Assembly (NCBI GenBank): GCA_950295325.1
Contig: OX485808.1
Location: 932,501-996,500, forward strand
Direction of reading: 5' to 3'
Length of the DNA stretch: 64,000 bases
From: Polytrichum commune
Lineage: Eukaryota > Streptophyta > Polytrichopsida > Polytrichales > Polytrichaceae
Part shown: piece by piece, positions 34,840 through 46,054 of the stretch
Position numbering within the stretch: the stretch's first letter is position 1
Layout: the number at the start of each line of letters is the position of its first letter
Translations under genes and position numbers: made by a program
The notes under the pieces: model-generated
Database searches by the model: none
The model's input: the letters and a program-made list of their open reading frames with translations, nothing else
What the model was told of the DNA's origin: nothing

Positions 34840-36476
34840 ATGTCTACATCCACCAACGTTGCTGCCACCACTAGGAAACTATTTGAGCAAAATGTTGATA
34901 TGATAGATGCATTAGCAAACGGTAAAAAAAGACAAGTCGGTGCTATGATTGTGTCTAGCCAAAAGAAGGCAAAGGGCAAAGGAGTTGTATCCCCACGCCC
35001 CCCCCCCCTTTTGGTTAGGATATCATGCGATGAATGCAATTGCATGTGAAAATGGTGAAACATTAGAACCAACAGTCTCAGTTAGTGAACTTGTCAAATT
35101 TGGAATGGAACATGATGAGGCATTAGAACATCTAGAAGCGGTCCCCTCTTTCCCATACATCCCCCAAGAAGTTTGGCCTTCCAAAAGGATGGATGGTAAA
35201 GAAGGTGGGCACTTCAATCTCACTCAAGTCCCTTTCGATGTAGAAGTGGATGAAGGAGGGTTTTCTCTTGACTACCAAATAGCCATAACCTTTGAGCTTT
35301 GTGAACGAAACTTGTCAAGGGATGAAATACATGCAAAAACGGAAGCAAGGTTAAAAGCTATGAACATTGAACTAGGAGAAATCCTAGGAGAACCTATAGC
35401 TATCCTTTGCTTCCACGGCTCTAAGAGGTGGAATGGTATAATCAAACTCCACCTTAAGAACCCAATGATAAATGCCAATGATCTCCTTCATGGCAATAGG
35501 TCATTTATCCTCAAGTTGAATAATATAACCTATTGTAGAGGAAAGACATTCAAATCATTTGATTCCATAGCCATCGCAAGTCTGCTCTCGGTCAAAATCT
35601 CTAGCCCTACACTCAAAGATAGAAAATGGTTCCAATTGCATGAAGAGATTGTCAAAGATGGCTTCAAACGAGGGTATGAATTTGAAGTCACCAATGTGCA
35701 AAAGAATGATAGTGCTGAATTTGCATGGATAAAAATCCCATCTCCGGACCAAGCAAAGAAATTAAAAACCTTCAAAATTTCATTTTTCAATGAAATCATG
35801 GAAGTACACTTTGCTAGTATGGAGAAACTCTCCGAGTATGATAAGGTAAAAAAGAATGCAGTAGTATTGATTGCAAAAAACTTAAGCAAAACCAAAACCA
35901 CCGTCACCTTAGAGGAGGGGATAGAGAAACTCTTTGGAGAAAAAAAATGTGGCGGGCATTTTCTTCCGATTAGAAAAGGGGAAGCATGTGGGATCATGTA
36001 ACGTACAATGTTTTAATGCGGCAGTTTATAAGAAGTATGTAAAACAAAACCACCCAATTCTTGGTAAATACGTAGAATTTTCACCTCATTCCAGAAGTTT
36101 GGATGGAATTGATGCCCCCTCCGCAATAAAACTTGCTAGACTAGGCTTTGCTGATGTCAACACCACACTAGCCAACACGATTCAAGCCTTGGAGAATGCC
36201 CCATCAAAATGATACACGAAGGCATATTTGAGCAAAATGGTAGAAGAGGCGGTAAGCAAAGGCGCAGTGGAAATTCGCAAAGAAATGAGCCTCCTAAAAA
36301 ATGAGATTATTGAAGAAGCAAAAGTATATGCAAACAAAGTTCAAGCTGAGTCAAACCAAAATTCAAAAATACAAATTGTACTCCTCCAAAAATAAATGCG
36401 CATCACCCTGGAAACCCTCCAAGCCGACCACCCCGACACCCCCGAAATTGAAAACCACATGGATGTGTCAAACTAG
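34840..36476 (+). pseudogene. LINE ORF1 protein (RRM-like, coiled-coil tail), frameshifted
   Basis: A once continuous frame of roughly 545 codons starting MSTSTNVAATTRKLF. It is now broken by a slip at the poly-C tract near 35,000-35,010 and another at the poly-A tract near 35,940, and by a TGA at 36,210 that replaces an expected Trp. The N-terminal part has a basic KKAKGKG patch. The middle (GEPIAILCFHGSKRWNGIIK ... GNRSFILKL) and later segment (KNAVVLIAKNLSKT ... NVAGIFFRLEKGKHVGSCNV) look like two RRM-type beta-alpha folds, as in RNA-binding ORF1 proteins. The tail (KMVEEAVSKGAVEIRKEM) is helical and coiled-coil-like. The role, RNP formation on LINE RNA, is inferred from position and fold resemblance; I do not recognise the exact family. 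Confidence 0.6.
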
Positions 36477-38122
36477 TTTTGACAAATGTAGCGATGGAAA
36501 CACATATTATAACAAAAAATATATTTATATACACAACTTAATAAACAACAAAACAAATATTACAAAATACTATTAAATACTATACACAAAATATATAAAT
36601 ATCACACTAACAAAAATAAAATAAAAATAGTATCTATCGATACTCCAATAAAGCAACAAATAAACCAAATACAAAGTAAAACGAATGAATACTCCCACCC
36701 ACCTACATACATAGCAACAAGAAAACATAATGCAATAAAAATATATTTATATACAAAAAACAATAAAACCCAATACAAACATCATATAATATTAATAAAT
36801 ACTACACAAAAAATACACAAAAATACACAAAAAAATACATATTAAATACAAACAAAACAAACATAGTATTTATCAATACTATCTCAAAAAAACAAACAAA
36901 TAACTCACAAATTAAAATCAAAACTAAGGCACATATTGAACACATTAAAAATAACATACAAATAAACAACCAACCTCTAATACACAACAAAAAGAAACAC
37001 ACACAAACAAACACACACATAAAAACAAAAAAGCAATATACAACAAAAACCAAAATACTAAATATCAAACACCCCACAAAGCACCAAACAAAACACCAAA
37101 CGGCCTTGGCCTACGGGCCTCGCCACAAAATAAAACAAATAAAACACTCAAACTACCACAACTTCTATCACACATTTTTCAAAAATACAAAATTTATGCC
37201 AAAACAAACCAAACACACACACTACTTCCCCAAATATACACAAAAACCAATACATGCCCTATCCAACCTATTTACCACAAGTGTAGCGATGGAAATACAT
37301 ATTATAACAAAAATACATTTATATACACAAACCAAAAAATAACAAAGAAAAAATTACAGAGTATTATTAAATACTATACAAAAAATACATAAATACCGTA
37401 TCAACAAAAATAAAATAAAAATAGTATTTATTAATACTCCAACAAATAAGCAAACAAACAATATACAAGTTAGTACTCAATCAATATTTTTCTCCAAACA
37501 CATCAAAAGCAATCAACAAACAAAGAAAATACAACTAAACAAACAAACCAAACTCATCTTAGCCTACAAGCAAATTTACACTAAGACAAAAAGACAAAAC
37601 ATAGTCAAAACATCATACCACATATACAAATTGATAAATAAAATAGCAAGCAAAACCAAATACCAAATATCAAACCATTCTCCTAACTTGTGGGAGAAAG
37701 AACATTACACATCAAACCACGCACAACACCAACTTACACACCTCAACCTTAACCTACACCTTGCACAATCCCCTATAATACGGCACACAAAGCACCAAAT
37801 GGGCTCGGCCTACCGGCCTCGCCACAAAACCAAACAAATAAGATACTCACGTTACTATATCTTTCAACAAGCCTTTAACACAATCACACGGCCCATACAC
37901 AAACAAACCAAATTCACATACTACCTCCCTCACCACAAAACTAAACACAAAAGATACCCACACTACCACTTTTTTCACCAACCACATAATACAATAACAA
38001 GGCCTATATACAAACAACCTAAATTCACTCATTATCCCCTCAAACTCCCTCAAAAAATAATAATACATGCCTTACCTAATCTATTTACCACAAGTAAATA
38101 CACACTAATAAAATACTACAAA
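36477..38122 (+). repeat. G-poor spacer between ORF1 and ORF2 with two interleaved tandem repeat families
   Basis: Family one has copies at about 36,486-36,655, 36,725-36,890 and 37,283-37,445 (GTAGCGATGG, ATATATTTATATACA, AATAGTATTTAT blocks). Family two starts with GGCCTTGGCCTACGGGCCTC at 37,101 and GGCTCGGCCTACCGGCCTC at 37,802, and ends with CTATTTACCACAAGT at about 37,268 and 38,079. Within it a ~110-bp unit is duplicated at 37,823-37,933 and 37,934-38,041. The second part is open in the ORF2 frame. Confidence 0.65.
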
Positions 38123-38197
38123 ATGAACAAAAGAAAACCAAAAATCAAACAATACCAAGGATATCACTTCATTCATCAATTAGCACTATTACAATGT

Positions 38198-38224
38198 GGA
38201 GACATTGAACCTCACCCTGGACCG
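38198..38224 (+). other. 2A-like motif GDIEPHPGP at the ORF2 N-terminus
   Basis: The frame reads LALLQCGDIEPHPGP, close to the 2A ribosome-skipping consensus D(V/I)ExNPGP, which several APE-type LINEs carry at the start of ORF2. The Asn of NPGP is His here, so activity is uncertain. The Met at 38,123 (MNKRKPK) would put it about 34 residues into the protein. Confidence 0.6.
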
Positions 38225-41200
38225 ATGCCAAATATATTGTATAGACATCCAACAACACACAAAAAAATAGCCAACACCTACTTCATCCCTAACACAATAA
38301 AATTATACCCAGAATACCAACACCTTGCTAATTCATTTGCCCCTATACTAAAACATGAACACCCTCTACATCCACAAGCAATCCTAACATTCTCACATTT
38401 ATATCAATACACGCAAACACAAAACCACTCACCCCTATCCCACATACTATATGCCATTATTATAATCATAAACCCCTCAATAAACACTTGCAATAATATA
38501 TTAGCTCAACCCAACACCTACCACTTCAACATAGAATGGACTAATACACTAATCATCAAACTGGCTAACCTTACCAACCCCCAGAAAGACATATCCATAC
38601 ACAACACCCATACACTAAATTCATAGAAAACCACCAAGACATAATAGTACCTCCAAACTCAATACATCAAGAATTATACACTTTCATACATAGCCATGAA
38701 TCACCTCCAACCCTTACCACACTCCAAAGAAAACTTCCCTTCTTACCAATCAAATTATTAAACGAATATTCTCACCCACCCCCACTTCTAAATATACCCA
38801 CTCAAACAACTAGAATAAACACCAACACTAATCATGAAACAAACATAATAACTTGGAATGCATCATCACTGAATACAACCTTGCCTAACTTACAAAGCCT
38901 CGTTACCTACACACAAACAAATACAGCAACCATTATCATCCAGGAAACTAAATTCACAGCAACCATATCCACGAAATATATTAAAAATTTATTCCCACAA
39001 TACAAACTCGTATTTAACAACACACATGCACTCACTAGATGCATTCAACAACGAATGCCTTATACACCAGGAAGGGGCGGATTGCTTACTCTTATAAACA
39101 ACAAATATGCCTTCCCTGGTAATATCACCAAAATTCCCACACCGGCTAGTATTTCGCCATATCTTCAAATAATATGAATAAACAACCAACCATTAAAACC
39201 ATGGTTAATTATTCACATGTATATGCCTACACACATAGAAGACCTACACCTCATTCCCAACATAAAAACTACAATCACTAATCAAATTACTGTACACCCC
39301 GATCATATTTACACCTTATGCGGAGACTTTAACCGCGACATTGCACTTATTGGTAGACAAAATAACAGTTCTAATTCACCGCCACAAGAAGAAGACATAC
39401 ACTAGAAAACCTTTACTGCATCCCTAAATCTTGAATACATCCCAACAAACACCACATTCTCAAGACAAGGCGGTAACAACTATACATCTACCAGCTTGAT
39501 AGATGAATTCTACATCAACTCACCATATAATAACACATACTCTTCTACAACAAACACCTACATGGACCTAACTCAGACCACTATCCAATCACCCTCCACA
39601 TACCACATAACACATCAATAGCAAGACCCAAACCCTCCAACAACATTACACAAAATAAAATCCTAAACCCGATACCACCTGAAAACCTTGAAATTTTAAT
39701 ATAAAATTCTTTGAAGAGAACTCCACACAAATCCACGACTTAAACACCCTCCTTGAAAATCATGATCATCTCACGAACACCCAATGGTAATACGCGTGTG
39801 ACACACTAGACAACATAATAAGAAAAATTTCACAAAACATAGAAGAAACATGTAGTACAGCTCCAATACCACCAACCACCAACATGTACAAATCCCCAAC
39901 CTACCTACAACAAACACCTCACTGAACGTATGGATAGAGGAAATAGCAATCATTGCAAAAACCGCCAAGATTCAAGCTATAAACATTACCACAAAATATA
40001 CTAAAGAATGTATACTAAAAGCAATATCAAAATATAGAACACTATATGAAAAAAGTCCTAAGAAAATAAACAAGAAAGTCTTCAGAAACTCTGAAACCTC
40101 ACCCCTAGATTCTATCATAGATAGACAAAACAACATCCTAACTAGTCCTGAAGATATAGCAAAAGAAATATACACACAACAATCCATTAGTAATCGTCCC
40201 ACAGTCCCTACCTGTGCCCATCAAACAAACCATTTACAACACTGTACGTGTAGCGTACGACAATACCCGTGGCACGACCTTGACGGCCTCACCATAGACC
40301 GACGCGGAGAACCTCAAATTCCACTCCACACATACTTCGATTCAGAAACATATGACCTATGTCTAAAAAACCTTGGTAACAACAAAGCCCCTGGCCCAGA
40401 TAAAATTCTCAATTCAATATTAAAAAACATACCACCACGCTTTCACAGACTACTATTCCTATTCTTCAAACACTGCTATAAACAAAAACAAATCCTTGCA
40501 TCATGGAAAATGAGCCTAACGGTCCTACTCTATAAGAAAGGTAACCCATCACAACTCACAAATCATAGACCTATTGCTTTAGCTAATACCATATATAAAT
40601 TTTACACAAGTACTCTGACATCCATCCTCTCGGCCTACGGAGAAATATACCAAATACTACATGATAGCCAAGAAGAATTCAGAGCAGAAAGAGGAACTTC
40701 CAGACAACTCCAAATACTAATTGCTGCACTGGAAGATGCAAGATTCACAAAACATGACATATACATTCTATACATAGACTTTAAAAATGTTTTTGGCTCT
40801 ATAGACCACGCTAGACTTCTAGCAATAATGAAAGACCTTGGATACCCAGATGATGCCATAAACCTAATCAGAAATATATATTCGCAATCTACGACCACAT
40901 TTATAGGAGAACACTTTGGCAAAACACAACCTATCCCCATTCAAAGGGGAACAATACAAGGAGACACCCTAAGCCCATATATATTCATCATATTCTTAGA
41001 ACCTCTTCTAAGATGATTACAATAGGAAAATAATGGCTACACATTCGGAACATCCAAAGTAAAAATTTCCTCAGCAGCGTACGCCGATGACCTAGCAACA
41101 ATAGCAAACAAATTGAAATCGCTACAAATACAACTCAACAAACTTGACATATTTTGTGAATGAGCGGGCATGGATCTTGGAATCCCCAAGTGTGCAATTA

Positions 41201-42998
41201 CGGGATGCCCAAACAAATCCAAAATGAGCCCCTTAGCTTTTAAAAACCAAATTCAAGCGACTAATATTAACTACGGAAACGAACCTATACCAGTTTTGAG
41301 TCAAAATGAACCATACACATATTTAGGAATAAACCTTGCCCCCTCACTAAAATGGAAAACACAAATACACACCACTACCACCAAAGTTATAAAACAATGC
41401 AAAGATCTTGCAGCCTGTCCAGCTACTATGAAACAAAAAATCAATATGGCGGACACACTTATACGCGCCGGAATTGCATACAGTTTCTATGCGGTACCAT
41501 ACTCCCTACCTGCCATCAAAAAACTTGACAAAAAAATTATAGCCCTCCACAAAACAATATGTGGACTACCAAAATCCACGTCAAACATAACTACACAACT
41601 TCCTCATAACTTATTCGGCATAGAGGCCTTCTCATTCAAAAATGCCTACTTACGATGTATAGGAGAACAACTACAACATGCCCTCAATGACACAGGCAGA
41701 CTAGGAAAAATCTATAAAGGATTGCTTCAATTTATACTAGCAACATTTGGTGGCGCCGAAGAGATACCTCGTATCAAATATCACCACTGTGTCCGCTCAC
41801 CTATAACTATAACACTATTCCTACTCAACAAAGAAGCAGGAGTTCACCTAAAGAGCACAATAAACAATTTCATGTTTAACACCTCTCCACTTGAAAATGA
41901 TTGGATGAAAGAAGCGCGAAACTTACACAGCCTGAATCATAAAACATCGCTTAAATTATTACAAAAATTACTACTACACAACATAATTGAACTAGGGCAA
42001 ATCACTCTACCCAATGGCCTCAACATGATGTGCCCGAACGATTTTAAAAACTATTATTCCAACCCTACCAAACTCATCAAAAATGCACTAAACATTGCTC
42101 AACAACTATTATGTCACCCCCAATGCCCCCCTCAATGTCAACAACCATGCCCGCACCACTACCTACCCAGAACCCTAAAAGAAAACTACATAATAATAAA
42201 TCATAACATTCTCCCTAGACAACCTGAGCCGCCACTACACCCCCCCCAAACCCACCCCACCCACATCACCCACCCCCACCAAGAGATGTGCTTAAAAACC
42301 CTAGGCAATTCCCTATTCACACCATCCTTGACCATAAAAAACGGCAATACACTAACTCCAATGGAATAATGAAAATAACACATCATATCTATGCCAATGG
42401 ATAATAAACAACCATAACACCTATAATAAATGGCTAACCCAAAGAGACATGTTCCCTTGGTACGAAGCTAACACATGTGCACACAACTCTGGACTACTAA
42501 CACAATACTATACTGAAAAACAACATAAACACTACTCAAACTTAATAAACGCTCACTTTGCCACAGAACAACAACGAGATACGAGATATGTCACCCCCGC
42601 AACAAATATCCCAATGGCACATATCTCTATCCATGAGTGTAACCCCGAAAATGACATAGAAACCTCCACAAATACTATCCAAATGCATTTTGATGTTGCC
42701 AACATGTATGAGGACAAGGGACGGCACCTCATTGCCATTCCCAAAACCAGACTACACTGGCTCTGGAAACAATACCAACTCGCACAAAATACCCCACATG
42801 GGTTAGAACCACCTACACAACCATTCGAAACTGAAATAGTATGGCTATACCAAAGGTACAAGTACCGGATCCCAAAAAATGACCCACTAAAACTAGCCCA
42901 ATACACATTACCAACTCCAATATTAAATTTTCTCATCACATCATTCAACATTAGCCATCCATACTTCTCATCCCCAGTCACATGCCCTACACAACTTA

Positions 42999-43330
42999 AT
43001 AGATTTTACTCTCCATTCGCAAGAGATAAAATATTTGGATCATTAGGGAAAGCCTTCGACCACAAATGGAATGGAATAGGCTTTGCCCACCCCAACAACG
43101 CTACAGACCTACTACAGGCTACACATTGGGCCCGTCTTGCTGCCAAAGATGACCCAAGCAACATCACAATAATCATCTCACCTGACATAAATTGGTACCA
43201 AAACTTCAACCCATACTCGGGCCCATTCCCAGATACACATATTATCGCTCACTTTGCGGCAGATACAATCACATACGAAGAACCTACTATACCACCTGAA
43301 CTTAATATACCTAGGAAAAAACTCTCCACA
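42999..43330 (+). other. Unidentified conserved-looking domain in the RT-RNase H linker
   Basis: Segment with FYSPFARDKIFGSLGKAF, HKWNGIGFAHPNN, HWARLAA and NITIIISPDINWYQ, ending with TIIAHFA-like hydrophobic strands. The pattern recalls small adenine-methyltransferase-like domains (FGS...F..W.G...NP...), but the catalytic NPP[FYW] is not intact. I do not assign a function. Confidence 0.25.
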
Positions 43331-45065
43331 CTACAAATACTCTGCATACACCACCAAAATAACCACATAGGCACCTATGAACAGCTAAATCAACTCACCC
43401 ATATTGCAAATAACCTCTCAATAACACAACTATACACACAAATTGCCATGCACACCCCCCCCCCCCCCGAATACTCCTGTCAACCCTAACAAAAAGTGGT
43501 CCAAATTAACTTACCCCGATACCCCCATACTCAATGTATCACCTATACCTCAACTACCGGACTACCAAACTAACTTACCATTGAAATACCATCCACAATT
43601 TAGTTATTACACCGATGGCTCATTCAAAGAACCCAAACTAATCTCTACCGGAGTATGGAGGAAAGAAATGGCAAGATATGGTATCTATAGCCCTAGAGGA
43701 CTAAGTATAGCCGGAAGGCTATATGGACACCAGAATATCCTCATAGCAGAAATGATGGCTATACATAAAACATTGCGAATTATCAACGACCAATATCCAA
43801 ATGAGCCCGCATATATATTCACCGATAGCCTCAATGTCCTATACCTACTAAACACACAAATCAAACACCCCACACTACACAATAGTCACCCAGACCAAGT
43901 CACACTTGCCTCCATGGTAAAATTACTCCAAAAACGCTCTCAACCAACTACATTACACAAAGTTAGAGCACATGCCAACATAGACGGCAACGAACAAGCA
44001 GACAAATTAGCAAAAGAAGGACTGGACCTTACCCATAGAAATGCCATACACCCACACGAACACGCTCATGCCACACCTTACTACTATCAAAAAGACAAAT
44101 GGCCTTCCATGATAGACACGCTAGACAAGGGCCCAGTCAGATTCCTAGAAAAACAAATCAAAAAATATGACAGAACAAACAACTTAGAAAACATGGCCGC
44201 ACAAGCCCCTAATATTTGGAAATGGATAGGCAATGAACACATTGACAAGGAAATTTCTAACGAATTCTGGAATAACCTTACTATTACAGACAAACAGAAG
44301 TCATGTCTTATCAAATTCCGTACAGGAACTTACATGGGCCAAGCCAGAAAACAACTTTTCTTTGGTAGACAAAGATTCCCCACCATCACCTGTCCCATCT
44401 GTAACTCATACGAACCTGACACATGGCTACATGTACTACTCACATGTAGGCAACAACATATTCACTCTCTACACATAAAAAGACATAACAAAGCAATATG
44501 GGAAATAAGGAAATTACTAATCTCATCCGAAAAATCCCGATGCTACACCCTTATGAACGCTGGCACCTTTAATGACAACCCCCAAGAAAACACTGTCCCT
44601 AGCTGGTTATTACCCTGCACATGTGGAACCCAAAGATGTCACTGCAACTCCCGTTTTAAACCCGACATTCTTTGCGTTAAAGGACTACCATATCAAAATA
44701 CACCCCCCACAAATGTAGACCAAACAATTACCATACAATTCATTGAATTCACATACTGTAATGATAAATTTTCACCAGCAACCCTAGAAGCCAAAACTAA
44801 CAAATACCAACCGCTGATAGAAAGCATTGCTGCCCTAGGTTGGAAAACAAACCCGCTTATTGTTATTACAGCAGGCGCCAGAGCCGCAACACACATCCCA
44901 TCAATGAAACTATTGGAAGACAAATTTAAAATACCTATGTCATCCATCCGAAATACCTTCAAAAACATTAATACCATTGCGATACAATACGCCATGTCCA
45001 TCTTGCTCCACAAAAGAAGACTTGAAAATCACCAACCTCTACCTCAAATACAAGACCCCCCCTAA

Positions 45066-45322
45066 ACTCCCTAGATCAAACTAAACAAAACAAACCCTAT
45101 ATTAAACCATCCCTTGGGTATAGTCTCCCTTTGTGTCATAAACCAATATTGGTTACTGGCTCTTATTTGTTACTGGTTACTTGTGACTATAGTGTCTACT
45201 CTCGAAAGGGGGAAGTAGTTCCTCACTTCTACTCCTATGTCCCGTGGACATAGGTTTAGGGGTGGAACGAACAGACACTTCGTTCACGTCGGTCCCCCTG
45301 GGGATCGAAGTTTCTTCTCTTC
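45066..45322 (+). other. LINE 3' UTR with consecutive hairpins and no poly(A)
   Basis: Two perfect stems are visible: CCTATGTCC (45,234-45,242) with GGACATAGG (45,246-45,254), and GAACGAA (45,265-45,271) with TTCGTTC (45,279-45,285). A third stem pairs GGTCC with GGATC (about 45,291-45,306). The element then ends in a pyrimidine-rich TTTCTTC, directly before the target duplication. Structured non-polyadenylated 3' ends serve as RT recognition sites in R2-like elements; that role here is inference. Confidence 0.7.
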
Positions 45323-45334
45323 TCTTTAGGCATT

Positions 45335-46054
45335 TTGGAGAAGAAGTGAACTCATTTGAAATGAAAAAATATATAATTTGAGTGATTTGATAGTTCTAGG
45401 GCAACTTTGAGAACAAAAACTCTTATTTGTGATGTATTAGATATGACTTCAATGATTTGAGAGTCCAAAAGTCCATTTGACACCACGAGAACATTTTTTA
45501 GTTGAAATGGATTTTATTTGAGTGGATTGGTGTCAAAGCACAAAGTTTGAAGGCAAAAATATCCATTGGAGATTGAAAGGGTGTTATTCAAATGCATTGA
45601 GTTGCAAGAATACATTTAGAGAATGAGGGGGTGTATTTAAATATGAATTAAATGTTTGAGGGCTTCTTTGAGGGCATTGAACATATTTTGAGTTTGAAAT
45701 GATTAAACTTGGGTCATTTGAGTGTTGAAACGCTTACTTGATAATGATAAATAGGCTCAACATTTGAGGTCAAGAAGAGCATACTTGAGTGTTTTGGTTG
45801 ATTTGAGTGTTGGAAAACACATTTGAAAAATAAGGCTAATTATTTGAGGTCAGGAGGAGCATAATTGAGTGTTTCAAGTGCCATTTGAAAGAGAGGTTTG
45901 TCATTTGAACTCAAGTAAAATTGACTTCATTGGTTTGAGGATAAAATTATTTCATTTAAGGTATTAAGGCTCAAAAGCACATTAGTGGTGCAGTTTAGGT
46001 CCTAAGGGCCTGATTTGAAAGTTTTGAGCATACAACTTATTATTTGAATGTAAG
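45335..46054 (+). repeat. Leader of the LTR-GAG element, part 2
   Basis: Continues the TTTGAGTG-type degenerate array interrupted by the LINE, with phrases such as TTGAGTGATTTGA, ACATTTGA and ATTTGAGGTCA(A/G)GA(A/G)GAGCATA. It ends at the gag start codon. No coding potential. Confidence 0.6.

Larger units (their letters stand above)
37631..45065 (+). pseudogene. LINE ORF2 polyprotein: APE, RT, RNase H, CCHC, restriction-like endonuclease
   Basis: One ancestral frame, now in pieces: shifts occur near 38.6, 39.5, 42.36 and 43.46 kb (the last at a poly-C run). In-frame stops lie at 39,175, 39,403, 41,014, 41,023 and 41,161. APE: ITWNASSL, QETK (Glu at 38,944), CGDFN (39,319-39,333), SLID, and NSDHYPI (39,570-39,590, shifted frame). 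RT: NNKAPGPDKI (40,378), LYKKGNPSQLTNHRPIALAN, LYIDFKNVFGSIDH, IQGDTLSP, YADD (41,080-41,091). RNase H: YTDGSF (43,608), IAEMMAI, FTDSLN, EQADKLAKEG, so the D-E-D-D set is complete. CCHC: C 44,391, C 44,400, H 44,430, C 44,445, followed by KRHN. Endonuclease: KPD (PD at 44,661), EFT (Glu 44,745), EAKTNKY (Lys 44,793/44,802), PLIVITAGARA. Spacing and wording of this tail match R2-type endonucleases. Confidence 0.85.
32638..45322 (+). mobile_element. Dualen/RandI-like LINE with two endonucleases, 12,685 bp
   Basis: Bounded by a perfect 12-bp duplication, TCTTTAGGCATT (32626-32637; 45323-45334), and inserted into the leader of the LTR-GAG element. In order it holds a GC-rich 5' region with a minisatellite, ORF1 with RRM-like segments (34.8-36.5 kb), a repeat-filled G-poor spacer, and ORF2 (37.6-45.1 kb) with a 2A-like motif, APE endonuclease, RT, RNase H, CCHC knuckle and restriction-like endonuclease. 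A hairpin-rich 3' UTR without poly(A) follows. From 36.4 to 45.1 kb the plus strand is strikingly poor in G. Several stops and four or more frameshifts show that this copy is dead. It has all parts, so it appears full length. Possession of both APE and restriction-like endonucleases is the known hallmark of the Dualen/RandI group. Confidence 0.85.

Noticed and set aside
36802-37077. Minus-strand frame that looks like a Cys/Phe/Val-rich membrane protein
   Set aside because: It is the complement of the A/C-rich LINE spacer; hydrophobicity follows from base composition.
39175-41163. TGA read as tryptophan (recoded genetic code) in ORF2
   Set aside because: Tempting because several TGAs replace Trp, but TAG stops and frameshifts are present too. 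Plant nuclear genes use the standard code, and transitions in a dead, methylated element explain it.
43443-43489. Programmed frameshift in ORF2
   Set aside because: The overlap sits on a 14-base C-run; length slippage in a dead copy is simpler.
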